The notes under the pieces: generated by a model
What the model was told of the DNA's origin: nothing
Seen by the model: only the letters and a program-made list of their open reading frames with translations
Database searches by the model: none
Part shown: positions 21,661-34,300 of the stretch, piece after piece
How the letters are laid out: each line of letters opens with the position of its first letter
How positions within the stretch are numbered: the first letter of the stretch is position 1
Translations under genes and position numbers: made by a program
Assembly: GCA_007922305.1 (NCBI GenBank)
Contig: ML677335.1
Coordinates: 21,511,933 to 21,575,932, forward strand
Length of the DNA: 64,000 bases
DNA from: Dermatemys mawii
Lineage: Eukaryota; Chordata; Testudines; Dermatemydidae
Direction: 5' to 3'

Positions 21661-24600
21661 GCGTATGCGGCACTGAGTGACCAGGAGCAGCGGGCGCTGT
21701 ATGACGAGCAGGGGATTGTAGATGAGGAGTCGGACGCCCTGAGCCAGGACCGCAACTGGGAGGAATACTGGAGGCTGCTCTTCAAGAAGGTAGGGGCTGT
21801 GGGAGTGAAGGGCTAGTGGCCAGGGGAAATTCTCAGCACTGCTCCTAGGGGAGACCCAGATCTAGTGCTCCCAGGAGGGAGGTTGTGTCTGGAATTGCTA
21901 GATAGGGATCTCTGCAGTTGGTGCATGCTCTATAAGTGCTCTGGCCCTGGTTAAGGGGAAGTTGTTTTCTCTCCAGCTAGCTGCCCTCCTGTTGTACTGT
22001 ACTGAGCAGTTGCTAATTCTATTGCTCTACCATTCTCTTATTAGAAGGGAAAACCTATAATGGCAGCAGGCCGTAAAAGAGACCCAGTTTGGGATTATTT
22101 TAGTGAAGTTCCTGTACCTGTGGGTAAGACAGGCATGCGTGCAAAATGCAAACAGTGCAACAAAGAAATGCAAGGCCTGGTTGCCCGAATGAAACAACAT
22201 CATGAGAAGTGTTCCTTCTCAGGAGGCAGTGGCTTTGAAGATGATGAAAGGAACATGTCTGAATATGCAGGATCTTCAGGTTAGTAAACTTTTGTATTTC
22301 ATACTCCTCTCTTAAGGACTGCCTGTCTTCCTTCTGGATTATTCTTGAATTCTCATGTTTGAGCAAAAAATATAGTTGTTGCTCTATGGTACTATCATTT
22401 TAGAGGCAGTTGTGATAAAAATTAAATAGTTGAAATTGGTAGATCTTCCTTTTACAATTTCACCTTTATAGTAGTACTTAGTGAATGCAATGAGTAATAT
22501 TAAATGAGCAGTATGGTAATAATTAACTGCATTGACTTATTTTGTTTAGGAGAATCCATCCTCAACATACAGGATTCTGAAGACTATACACCTTCAAGAT
22601 CACCATCATTTTCTATAGTTTCAGAATTATCTGCCCATGATAGCGTTTCAGTTGCATCATGTATGTCACATAGCTGCAGCATATCACCTGTAGCAAAAAA
22701 AAGAAAAGATCTCCATCATCCAGAAATAACGGTGGATAAGTTTGTGATAAGAACCAGCAGATTACAAAAAGAGGTAATTGATGAAAACATTGCCCGGTTT
22801 GTTTATGCAACAAACTCTCCTTTCCATATGACTGAGAATCTACACTTCATTAACATGGTTCAGTCATTAAGACCAGGATACAGTCCACCCAACAGAGCAG
22901 ATGTCGCAGGCAAATTGCTGGATAAAGTATATGAAAGAGAATTTGATCAGTGTGTAATAGGTCTAGCGGGTGAAATTGTTAACTTGAGTCTTGATGGGTG
23001 GAGCAATGTCCACAGTGATCCTGTTGTATGTGCTTGTGTGAGAACACAAGAAGGGAATGTCTTCCTTACAGAAACAATTGATACATCGGGAAATGCACAC
23101 ACAGCAGAATACTTACAAGAAGTAGCAATAAAAGCTATAATAAATTGTGAAAAAAAGTTCAAATGTCTAGTACGCAGCTTGGTCACAGACAATGTTGCAC
23201 ATGTATTCAAGATGAGAAGAAATTTAGAAGAGAGTGAAGCGAGTCCCACGCTATTAACATACGGTTGCAGTGCTCATTTAATGCACCTCCTAGCCAAAGA
23301 TTTCAGTATTCCAGAAATAAAGGCTAATGTTGTTGAAATTGCAAAATACTTCTGTAACAACCACTTTGCAGCAGCTGCTTTGAAAAAAGCGGGAAGAACC
23401 AAGCTAACTCTCCCACAAGACATGCGATGAAACTCGGTAGTGGACTGTTTTGAGCACTGTACTAAGAACTGGCCTAATCTGATGACAGTTTGTGAACAAA
23501 ATCATGAAAAAATAGATGGCACTGTCACAGCCAAAGTTCTCAACATCGGGCTTAAGAGAAATGTTGAACATATGCTGAGTATCCTGAAGCCTATTTCTGT
23601 AGCCTTGAACAAAATGCAGGGAAATAACTGTTTTATTGCTGATGCTGTTGAAATTTGGAAGGAGCTGAGTGAGATCTTAAAAAGAGAAATATGCAATGAC
23701 AGAGTTAAATTACAAGCATTAAAAAACCGAATGGGACAAGCACTATCTCCAGCTCACTTTCTTGCAAATATTCTCAATACCCGATACCAGGGTCAAACCT
23801 TAACTGCTGAAGAAGAGGAGTTGGCTATGACATGGGCATCCAGCAATTATCCCTCCATAATGCCAACTGTAATAAACTTCAGAGCTGAGGGTGAACCATT
23901 CAAGAAATACATGTTTGCTGCTGATGTTTTGAAGAAAGTCACACCAGTGAACTGGTGGAAGTCACTTAAGCACTTGGATTCAGAGACTGTTGAAGTGATC
24001 ATCTCACTTTTAACAGCAGCAGCTTCTTCTGCTGGTGTAGAAAGACTATTTTCTTCCTTTGGACTAATTCATTCCAAATTGAGAAATCGTTTGGGACCTG
24101 AAAAAGCAGGGAAGCTCGTTTTTCTTGTCCAGATCATGAACAAACAGGAAAATGAAGGTGGAGACGACTGAGTTAGCTGCAGAAGCCAATATTTTAAGTT
24201 TCTCATGTTGACCTGGATGACAGTCGATATTAAACTTTTTTTGAATATTGAACTATTTTAATTAAACACATTTTTAAGAAAAACAAACTTAATTTTAAAA
24301 AACTTAAGTGTTTGCTGTTGAAGAAAACAATCCAGAATATAGAATGTTGTTGTTTTAGTTAAAACAATATAAATGTCTGGTGATGTTCTCCTCCTAATAC
24401 ACCATGGCAAGAAAATCCTCCAAATATTAGTGATTAACCTGTTGAATTGGAGATAGTTCACCTCCCAGTGATTTCGTAAATATTTGCTTCAGTTACCTTT
24501 GGTAAATGAAATAACCAGTCATTCCTTTTCTGATACAGCTGTAAAACTACTCTGAAAAGATTTCAAAATAAATCACTTTTAAAACATGTGTAGTATGTAC

Positions 24601-27600
24601 TTTCTAAAAATGAAGCCTACATCTGTCTGAGTTGTGAACAATATGTATTAAGGTTATAACAACCAACAAGAATGCATTTTTTTGTAGAAAACTGTGATTA
24701 AACAGAATCTTCCTGACTAGTGATTTAAATCATGATTTAAATCAAATCCACTCTGCTCTAGCTGAATTAAAATATGTCACTGATCAGGTGGGTAGATGTT
24801 CATCTACCTCAACAAGATGCTTCAGGTGTAAAACAAGAGCAAAGTGAGGGTTGGGGCTCTAGAAGAAGGTATTGGGCAGAAAAATTTCCATTGGCTCTAC
24901 ATAAGCTCACTAAATTGCCTTCACCAAGGTTCAGTCAACAGTGGCTTACTGCAATGAGCTTACTGTGTACTTTGATCAGATTTGGGGCAATCTCAAACTG
25001 CAGTGGTGTCAAAGGAGAGGGCAAACACATGGTATTCTCTCAGGTGTACTTGATACTACTAGTTATTTCAGTGGGTTTTTATCATGAGATGCTGGTGATG
25101 CAAAAGTCAGTTGTAGTTTAATTCCTTCTGGAGGTAGCCTGGAGGCTGATGCTCTTTTATCCCTTCTCTACAACTTGAACGTGTAGCTGCTTTTATGGGG
25201 AACAGTGGGGGTAAAAAATCTAACTGGCTTCAAGACTCAGCTTGATAGGTTTATGGAAGGGATGGTATGATGGGACAGCCTACAATGGCGCGTGACCCAT
25301 TGGTGACTGAGAGTAGCAAAAATACCCTTTGGCCACAGATGGGACGCTACATGGGGAGAGCTCTGAGTTACTACAGATAGTTCTTTCCTGGGTATCTGCC
25401 TGGTGGGTCTTGCCCACATGGTCAGGGTCTAACTGAAACCCATATATGGGGTCAGTGAGGAATTTTACACTGGGTCAGATTGGCAGAGACACTGGGGGTT
25501 ATCACCTTCCTCTGCAGCATAGGACATGGGTCACTTGCAGATTTAAACTAGTGTAGATGGTGAATTCTCTGTAATTTTGTCTTTAAACCATGATTTGAAG
25601 AATTCAGTGATTCAGCCAGAATTTATGAGGTCTGTTACAGGATTATATGGGGGAGGTTCTGTGGTCTGCAGTGTGCAGGAGGTCAGACTAAAATAAAGTA
25701 TATGTTGGTAAAAATCAGGCTGGGTTCACAGCTCAGGCTGTCTCCTGGGGTAGAGGGTGGGAGCTCCAGCTGTGAGCCTGGTGGGTGGGTGGCTGGCTGA
25801 GAACTTGGGGCGAGAGGGAAGCTGTGAGCCCAGGCTGGGCTCAGTTTCACAGCGTGGAGCCTACCAGCAGTGAAATTGTCATTTTTGTCAGTTTTAGGGC
25901 TCCAGATATAAGCCCCAGCACCACTGCTCTGAGTCGGGGCAGCTGTGAAACTGACAAGAATGACAGCTGATGGAAGTAATGTTGTGTCTATGCCAGGAGT
26001 GCACAAATTACAACCCGTGGGCCAGATGTGGCCCTCAAGCCGTTTTAAGCCGGCCCAGGAGCTCCTGCTGGGGTGCCAGGTCGGGGCTGCGCCATGTGGT
26101 TCAGCCCCACTTCAGTGTTCCAGCTGGGTTGGGGGCTGCACCGTGCAGCTCCCAGAAGCCACAGCATGATCCCGCTCCAAGGGTTGGAGGCTGCTCCAAG
26201 GGTTGGAGGCCGCTCCATGCCTAGGAGCCGGAGAAGGGACATGCCACTGCTTCTGGGAGCCACTTGAGGTAAGCTCTGCTTGGAGCCTGCACCCTTGAGC
26301 CTCTCCCCTGCCCCATGTCTGATCCCTTCCTGCTTTCCAAACCCTTCGATCCCAGCATGGAGCACCCTCATGCACTCCTAATCTCTCATCCCCAGCCCCA
26401 CCCCTGAGCCCGCACCTCCAGCTCGAACCTGCACCAGCCCTGATCCCCCTGCAAACCCCTTGGTCCTACCCTAGAGCATCCTCCTATCCCAAATCCCTCA
26501 TCCCCAGAGCCTGTACCCCCAACCAGAGCCTCACTCCCTCCTGCATCCCAACCTCAATTTTGTGAGTACACAATTTCTATTCCCCTTCAGGTCTGTGTAG
26601 ACGCTGCGTTGCCTTAACCTTGTGAGATGATGATGATTATTATTAATTATTTATTATTATGTCCTTGTGGTAGACTACTTACTTCAGCAAAAGCAGCATT
26701 CTAGTGTAGATACAGATATAATTAGTCTATGTCAGCTGCCTTACATGGACCTAACTCTGAACTCTGTGTAGATCAAGGCTTGGTGCCTTAGGGTACGTCT
26801 ACACTTAAAACGCTACAATGGCAGAACTGCAGCACTTCAGTGTAGATTGCATTCCACAAGAATAATGACGGCCTCCTTGACGTGCCTTAAGCATATTCCT
26901 ATTGTAGAAATTTGCAGAGCTGCTACATTGACCTTTATTTGTATGTTTACAAAACATTATGTATTACACCTGGCATCCCAATAGGATGCACAGTTTATTA
27001 GAGCAGTATTTCAGTCACTGTTTAATCGGAGTTCCACGTTCTTCAGATGATAGAACTGCCTTTCACATTGTCCCATGAGTGTGAATGGGTAGAGTCCTTC
27101 CTGAAGAACTCCCGTTACTGGCAAATAACCTTCATTTCCCTCTTTAGAATAATTTAAATATGAAATATAGACACACATTCAAGTTTTCCAGTCCAAAATT
27201 TGTTTTCTAATCTGACTTTGAGAGTTTGTCTTCCGTGGTAAATAAATCTTGTAATTCATAATGTTTTAATTTTTAAAATTTCAGATCACCATAAAAGATA
27301 TCGAAGACTTTGAAAAGAAGTACAAAGGTTCAGAAGAAGAGCTGGCTGATATTAAAGCAGCATATAAAGATTTCAAGGGAGACATAGACAAAATTATGGA
27401 ATCTGTACTGTGTGTTGATTATACAGATGAACCAAGAATAAGGAAGATCATACAACAAGCCATTGATTCTGGAGAAGTTCCATCCTACAAAGTCTTTGTA
27501 AAAGAGTCCAAGCAAAAAATTAATGCAAGGAAGAGGAGGGTATGTTACTGCACATGCAAGGGATCAAAGGGGAAAATTATTGAATATTTACATTTGGCAA

Positions 27601-30600
27601 GAAGTATTCTTTTCAAATCCATGTAAATTGTCTCACTTTACTTACAAATTCTCCTCCATTGGAAAAACAGGATGAGTTTTAAAGTCAGAACTGAGACACC
27701 ATCATAAATGGCTGGACTTAAAGTTTGAATCTGAGTCTAGAAACTTTCTGTTTTGTCTTTTCAACAGTAACTAAGGCTTTGTTTACACTAGCACTTCTGT
27801 TGGCAAAACTTTTGTCAGTCAGGGTGTGGAAAAAACCCAATCCCTGACTGATCTAAGTGTCATCAACAAAAGTGCTAGTATGGACAGCACTGCGTGGGCA
27901 GATGTTCTCCCGCCGGCATAACTATTGCCAGTCACTGAGGGTGGTTTAATTATGCTGGCAGGGGAACTCTTTCCCACCTGCATGGAGTGGCTACACAGGA
28001 GACCTTAAACCAGCACAGCTGCAGCAATGCAGCTTTACTGCTGTAAGGTCTGTAGTGTAGACGTAGCCTTAGTTTTTCAAATGTCATGTCCTTTAATTGC
28101 AATTGGCTTGCTGCTAAGTTTTCAGTGCAATAATAATGTATTACTTTCTACTTGCATTTCATCTGTTTGAATACCATACCCACTTCGCTAACAGCTTATC
28201 AAAGTTCAAAATATTGGATCAGTGTCTCTTGACCCAAATCTAAAAGGACAATGTTAGACCATAAAATTGACTTCTGGAATCCTACTACATATTTATTCTT
28301 TATACCAGACAGTGCATACAGCAATTTTATTGATAGTTGAATGATAAAAGTTGTTAAAGTTCAGTTGTGAAGAAGCAAAAACATGGTAGGATTTCCTAAT
28401 AGCGGAACCAGTATTGGACATATGTTTAATGCAGACAACACTTTAGGGCCAAACAACTTTGAACAAATAACTTTTTCCACTAGTTTTTTTTGCTATAATA
28501 AAACTTTGATCAAATAACATGCTGTTTGTTTTCGTCTAAGCAGCTAGTTACTATTTCAGGCTCAAGAAGAAGCTAAAGAGGCAGAAAAGACCAGGGAGGA
28601 ACTCGGTCTTGGTGATGGGGAAGATGACTTGAAAGCACTAATTCAAGTAAGATTTGAGGATCTCTGTAGAGAAGACATTTTTTATGTCTTTGACTTCAGA
28701 TAGTTGTTACCTTATGGTGCCCAAATGCCAATAGGCTAATATGCTTGCAGATTATTGCATATTGGAAAAAATCTACTGGAGATTAGAATGAGTCCTACTG
28801 TTGAATTTTATGCCTTTTATTTAGTCTTTGGGAAGTTCTGATTAACACTGAATGTGATGCAAAATTTCATTTAATAATTTCACTTACACTAAGATAATCT
28901 GGTTCTCTGTAGTTATACTTATTCTGGTCCCAAATAAACCATGAAAGTTCAGATTGGGAACCTAGGAATTGCTATACTGAATAGATACCACAATAAAGGA
29001 ACCATTGATGTGTTTTTAGTCCCTGATGGGTGTAGACAGGAATGTTCTTCACTGGCTTTCTTCTTTACTCTCTGAAAGATTCCACAGGTCTTGTGGTGGT
29101 AGTCTGCCCTGAGGTCTCTATCCTGTTGAGTACCATGAGGATCTAGTCCAAGGGTGGGCAAACTACGGCCTGCAGGGCCCCTCCTGCCTGGCCCCCGAGC
29201 TCCCAGCTGGGGAAGCTCCGTGCAGTCTCAGCACACTGCGTGTTGAGCCCATAGCTCCTGCTGGCAGCTTTAGCAGTGCTCTGTGCTTCTGCGGGGCAGC
29301 ATGTCTAATTCCTGCAGGCTGTGCGGAGCCAGACACGTTGTACGGTGTGGTAAGGGCGTCGGAGGCATTGGATAAGGGGCAGGGAATCCCAGGGGGTGGT
29401 CAGAAGGGACAGGGAGCAGGGGGCGGTTGGATGGGGTAGAGGTTCTGGGAGGGGATTGTATAGGGTATGGGAGTCCTGGGGGTGTCTCGGGATGGGGGGT
29501 GGATAGGAGTTGGGGGCAGTCAAGGGACAGGGAACGGGGAGGGGTTGGAGTCCTGGGGGTGCAGTTAGGGTGGTGGGGGTTGAGAGGGTGTGGTCAGGGG
29601 ACAAGGAACAGGGGGGTATGGATAGGTTGAGGGTTCTGAGAGGGGCAGTCAGGGGGCAGGAAGTGGGTGGAGATTGGATAGGGGGCAGGGCCAGGCTGTT
29701 TGGGGAGGCACAGCCTTCCCTACCCAGCCCTCCATACAATTTTGGAACCCCGATGTGGCTGTTGGACCAAAAAGTTTGACCACCCCTGGTCTAGTCTATC
29801 ATCCTTTATTCAATGTGCATGTGGGGCCACTCCCTAGTGAGCTGTTGAAGTGTTCTCATACTGAGAACATTCAGCTTTATATAGCTAGCTTGTCCATCCA
29901 AGAGTGTGTTGTAAAGTAGGCAAATTTAGGCCATGAATAAGGGCAAGAAAGCTGAGTTTGAATCGTGAGAATATTAGTGATTATGGAAGCTTGAAAGATG
30001 CAACTTGTAGTTAGAGAGATTTTATAACTTCCTCTGGTTACAAATGAAGACCAGACATCCTCACGGGTCCCACCTTGAGGGATGTAGTTAGATTCTCAGC
30101 TGTTTTTAAAGGGTAAAAGAACATCTGCAACCAAGCTGGCTTTTTACTATCTGTGTCTGTCTAGGGGGCTACATTCTTTTTTTTCCAACCATGCTGCTGT
30201 GATCTGTGCTTCTGTCACCTGTAGGTAGGACAACTGCAGTGCATTCTGTATGAGATCACACCTTAAATTTATTTAAAATCTGAAGCTGTGAAGAATGTAG
30301 TAACTTGATAGTTAAGTGAAGGGTCTTGCTGTGAACACTTCATCAATACTCCCAAGGGCTTTAATGGCTGCTCAGTGGTTTCTAAGTCGAGTTTAAGGTA
30401 TTGGTTTTTACCTATAAAGTTCAGTGGCCTGTTTCTCAGAAGTGCTGAGCACCCCACTAGTCCACTGAAGTCAATGAGAACTGCATGCTCAGCCCCTTTG
30501 AAAAGCAAGCTATAAGGGACCTGAGATTTTTCTGTTTGAGGAATCGCATTACTCTGCATGCCATACTGTCACTGTTGAGGCTGGTGGAGGTGCCTGAGTT

Positions 30601-31303
30601 TGACTTTGAGCTCCCTCTGTATATATGAGGAAGCTTCTGACAAAGGGGGTTGCATGGAGAACATTGGCTTTGGAATTCACTGCATCTGTTCTCACACTGA
30701 AGGGGCTACAGGAGGGATAGTTTGCTTTGGAAGGGAGTGTGAAGATGATGATTTGAATTATGCTTGCTGATATGTTTGTAGGGGTGGAGGAGGAAATGTG
30801 CTGCTGTTTAGGTTATATTTTTGAATTGTACCTAATTTAGTTAATGGCAAGGGAGCCTCCTATGAGTCTCTTATTTATTTGTATAAACATATTTAGTTAT
30901 CTAGATCATTTCTCCTTTCCAGAATATAGTTCTGGTTTGTTACCTCCTTCCAGGAATCCACCCCATTGTCAGTTAATATTTTTGTTGCCCTTTTCTAGCC
31001 TTTTTCTTTAAATTTGTTTTTAGATACTAAATTAAGGTGGACCAAAGATTTGTACATAATTATATTATATCTTTCATATGCTTTTAGTATATCTCAGTAT
31101 CTTATTTAACTATACAAAGTATTGTAATGAAGTCGGATCTCACAATGACTTTTTGGTAAACAGATTTCTCATTCATTTTATAGAGCAGAAATAAAGATAG
31201 AAAAAAAGAAATAGATGACTTTCTGGTTCAAATGGAAGCCAAGTATGGAAACAATTCCAAAAAAGGAGGAAAGAAAACAGCACACAAGAAGGCAAAGAAA
31301 TAA
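21163..31303 (+). CDS. DNAJC9: DNAJC9, nuclear J-domain histone co-chaperone (complete)
   Basis: DNAJC9 binds histones H3-H4 and recruits HSP70 through its J domain. Exons: 21163-21342, 21649-21789, 27285-27539, 28560-28646 and 31184-31303. Every junction is phase 0 with AG/GT. They give 260 codons and a TAA stop at 31301-31303, the same length as human DNAJC9. The N-terminal J domain starts at about residue 15 ([13 protein letters not shown]) and carries the HPD motif at residues 43-45 (VHPDR). The segment from about residue 110 contains [13 protein letters not shown] and [15 protein letters not shown]. The C-terminus is lysine-rich, ending KKAKK. The start ATG has a G at +4, lies in a CpG island, and begins [17 protein letters not shown], matching the family N-terminus. 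Intron 2 holds a BED/hAT transposase remnant in sense orientation. Confidence 0.97.
22025..24755 (+). mobile_element. Autonomous-type hAT transposon in DNAJC9 intron 2 (left end unclear)
   Basis: Downstream of the transposase, AT-rich sequence runs to tgatttaaatcaaatcc and then ends ...cactctg at 24755, a typical hAT right terminus. The next eight bases are ctctagct, which fit the hAT target preference. I could not find the matching inverted repeat upstream of 22060, so the left limit given is a guess based on a weakly similar ctctacca. The non-coding 3' part is 24172-24755. Confidence 0.7.
22060..24171 (+). pseudogene. BED-finger hAT transposase, spliced, broken by one in-frame nonsense codon
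   Basis: Exon 1 (22060-22279) encodes a BED-type zinc finger: VWDYF near residue 10, then CKQC followed by a His/Cys pair. A GT-AG intron (22280-22549) leads to an exon that stays in frame to TGA at 24169-24171, about 613 codons in all. The second exon carries a DUF659/RNase-H-like region with LSLDGWSN and LVTDN, the likely first two acidic catalytic residues. Near the C-terminus [21 protein letters not shown] is followed by [19 protein letters not shown], the hAT dimerisation domain. The only break is a TGA at 23428-23430 in the context MR-stop-NSVVD. hAT transposases usually have RWNS here, so a TGG to TGA change is inferred. It lies in sense orientation within DNAJC9 intron 2. Because it has its own intron it is a DNA transposon copy, not a retrocopy. 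Confidence 0.88.
25195..25690 (+). mobile_element. CR1 LINE 3' end
   Basis: The tract agattggcagagacactggg, with ccttcctctgcagcat, catgggtcacttgc, tctttaaaccatgatttgaa and tgtgcaggaggtcagacta, is the standard CR1 3' untranslated region. It is truncated at the 5' side as usual and lies in DNAJC9 intron 2. Confidence 0.8.
25994..26560. mobile_element. hAT non-autonomous element, truncated
   Basis: It opens with caggagtgcacaaattaca and cgtgggccagatgtggccct, close to the start of the CAGGGGTGGGCAAAC family, then a C-rich interior. The matching right terminus was not found, so the end is approximate. Confidence 0.5.
26787..26870. repeat. Fragment of a 'gtctacact' MITE
   Basis: The tract ttagggtacgtctacact followed by gctacaatggcagaactgca resembles the MITE family ending at 28072 and the copy at 58501-58775. 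Only one end is present. Confidence 0.4.
27771..28072. mobile_element. MITE with 'ctaaggct..gtctacacta' inverted ends
   Basis: Ends ctaaggctttgtttacacta and tagtgtagacgtagccttag are inverted repeats with few mismatches, and the 302-bp body has further internal symmetry (agcacttctgttggcaaaac versus tcaacaaaagtgct). It lies in DNAJC9 intron 3. A target duplication could not be separated from the inverted ends. Confidence 0.7.
29149..29788. mobile_element. hAT non-autonomous element, CAGGGGTGGGCAAAC family, copy 3
   Basis: It starts caagggtgggcaaactac and ends aaaaagtttgaccacccctg. Flanks are atctagtc (29141-29148) and gtctagtc (29789-29796), seven of eight bases identical and fitting the hAT nTCTAGAn preference. 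Located in DNAJC9 intron 4. Confidence 0.88.
30428..30515. repeat. Palindromic MITE-like repeat ('tgctgagcac' type)
   Basis: agaagtgctgagcacc on the left is mirrored by gcatgctcagcccctttgaa on the right, around ccactgaagtcaatgag. This symmetric repeat is common in reptile genomes. Confidence 0.5.
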
Positions 31304-34300
31304 TTATCTATTGACTTTGGTCAATCCACAAATGAACACCTACGATCCAGTGAATCTCTGCAATCTTCCTGATTTCCAGTTTAGAGCACATGCACATCAA
31401 TTCATTGTGGCTGGGAAGATGTGAAAGCAAGTGAGATGAAAACAGATTTTTTGGTGACGCTATTTTAAATCTTCTCTTAAATTTTGTTAGGATTAAATAG
31501 GTTATTGGATTACTATTGTGCCCCAATGAGAGTTGTAAATTTACTATTTAGGATCTACATGCTTGTCAAAATTCAAATTGTGGAAGCACATCAAAACCCA
31601 TCTAGAGAGATTGCTGGTGGCAAAACAATGTAATTTAACCGGATTGATTGTCTTAAAAATGCTGGTCTGTGTGGCATGTTACCGGAATATCTTATTTTCT
31701 AGTTCTGTTTATGCTTACTAGTTTCCTCTGTAATAACCTGTTGCTCTTCTTACGGTCTTTGTACTTCTGTTCAGCAGGGCCAGAGTTTTTCTAATATTTG
31801 TGGTTTTATTAAAGATATTTTTGAAAACTAGCTTTAATAAAAATGTTTTTGCAGAACTGCAGTACTCTTGTTTTTTCAACCCCATGTTTTTGCAAGTGTT
31901 TTTATATATCTCTAAAATAGAACAGTAATAATTGAATATCTGTTCAAACACCTAAAGTTGGATTACCTAACATGAAGTAATACTGCATGATATTACAGCA
32001 TCTGACAGAAAACCAACCCATCAAGCAAAATGATGGACATATATTCCCACAATGGCATATGGTTATGTAGACGCCCTCAAGATGACAAACTGTCATCAGT
32101 TCATTATTTCCATAATGAAGCCCTCTTTCTGTAAGTTGAATGAAAGTTCTTATAGAACTGATCTAGTGTAAAAATACATGAAGTTGCTTAAAAAGAAAAA
32201 AATCTAAGCAAAGTAATAGTCCTGTAGTAAGTTTAGTAAGAATAATTTAAAGGCAGCAGAAATTCATGTAATATGCCTTGGTATAAATTGGAAGGGTAGT
32301 TAATTTAAAAAATGCATTAGCTGAAAGAAACTGTATTTAGAGACAGCTTTATTTTATTACATCTATTTTTGTAGGCCTCTTTCGTACTCAGGTGCTGAAC
32401 ATTTGCAACTTCAAGCTAATGGAAATTAGATACTCATCAGTTTCTAAGATGACTCCCTGAATTTAAGGTTGCCTAGAACTGTATTGAAATGATTTGAATT
32501 TTTTAAGAATAGTATTTCACGCTATGTGTTACCGCATTGCTTTTAACAGTTATTACTCTGAAACTGACAGACGAGCTATATTAAATTATTAAGTAACTGT
32601 GAGTTGGTGCAAAACAAATCTTACCAAACAAAAGCATTTGGTAGTGCAAACTGTTGACATCTGTTGGCCCTTTTCTATCACACAAAGGAATTGTATCTGT
32701 AGTGAGATTGAATTTTGGTAGAAATAAGTCTTCAGAGCTGGTCTCTGGCCAATTTTGTCATGTATCTGCTGGTCTTAAGCTAAAAACTACGTGTACCTTT
32801 AGTTAAGGACCATAATACCATCAAATATGCATTTGTCTTGTGTGTGTTAATAGGGGATCACAAACAGAGGAGTGATGGAGAAACATATCTTGGTCCCTAA
32901 AACAAGTGTTGCCATATGGCCTGATTTGTGCTACTTTGACAGTTTTAACTTAGGTAATTTTCATTTCCTTGAAGGAAGAAACCTTTGTAGTGACCAGCAT
33001 GAAAAGACTGTGGATTCAGTTAGAGAGAGAGAGAATTGGTCAATCAACTGGTGCAGCCAACTTAGTACCCTGGAAAAGACAGTGATTGCCTGTAACTTAT
33101 GTTTAAGTTAATGCCTTTAGCTAATTCAGTGGTGCTTTGGTATGTTATGTATCATTCTATCTGTAATTATCTGAGATAAGACCACTACATTTTAAGGAAG
33201 GGAACCCCAATTGTTCTGTGTTGTACAGTACCGAGCACAATGGGCTTGTGGTCTGACTATGGCTCCTAGGCACCACAGGAATACCAATAAGTCTCTTGCA
33301 AATGCTGTTCTTTCATTTCTCTGAACAGAGAATGGTTGAACCGAGACGCCAGAGAGTTGGACTGCTTTATCATGAACAGGAATTTTTGAGGTGAGGTCTT
33401 TGCATCAGGAGGGGAGGGAGGAAAATCTGAGTAAAAAAGTTGCTAAAAGACAAAGTGGTTGGTGGAATTTGTAACCTGTTTTTTGGTGAGTGTGGGCTAA
33501 ATTGCTGCATCTGCTAACAGACTATGATCATAAAGGATATTTTTCCTCTGTCTGAACAAGATGACTTTTAGTAGTAATGGGACTTATGTGGCCATTAAAG
33601 AGGGAACGTGTCCTGGGACAGTCACTTCAAATCTCTTTTCATGAAGCTTGTATCATGTATGTACTTTCAGTGGGCAACAATGAAGTCATTTGACAAAACA
33701 CATCTACAACCTATTCCTCAATATTTTAAAATTACAAACGAACAGATGAAGTTTAGAAAAGGTTCTTTTTAATTGCATATAAAAGGTGACAATTTAATAA
33801 AGAATCAGTTCCCTCAAAGTAACTGTCTTCACATTGTAGCAGAATACCTTTTGTTCAAAAATAACAGGTTACCCTCAATTTATGACTATACACATATTTG
33901 CAGTCTGGCACTTACTGTTAATAAGACCTGAAGCTAATGTTTGTAGTTAAACTGAATTACAGTGTAGCTGCTTTACTGTGAAACTGTTGCATTTAATATA
34001 TAAGCTACATTTACATCTTAATGGTAACTGTTTCTAATATCCCAGTACTGTATGTCTATCTTAGAAAAGCAGAATGTGTCTGTGCCTAAGAAAGCTCTCT
34101 TGCTACTGAAATGGTGAATGATGCTGGTGCACAGAGGTATTTCTTTAGTCACTCTAACTTGGTTCAAAATGAAGACATCCATCTGCTGAAATTACTTAAA
34201 ATATTTAATCAAGAAGAATATTTAAAGGATTCTCTTACTTTGAGTAGGGTGTGGGAATAATTTTTTAGCAAAATAAAATTGCTTTTGTCCCTTGAGGACA

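Noticed and set aside
22060..24171. Idea that the transposase is a retrocopied host ZBED gene
   Set aside because: It has its own GT-AG intron and a hAT-type right terminus, with no poly-A tail or retrocopy duplication.
30269..30559. 96-codon minus-strand frame
   Set aside because: It overlaps a palindromic MITE and has no splice context or recognised motif.
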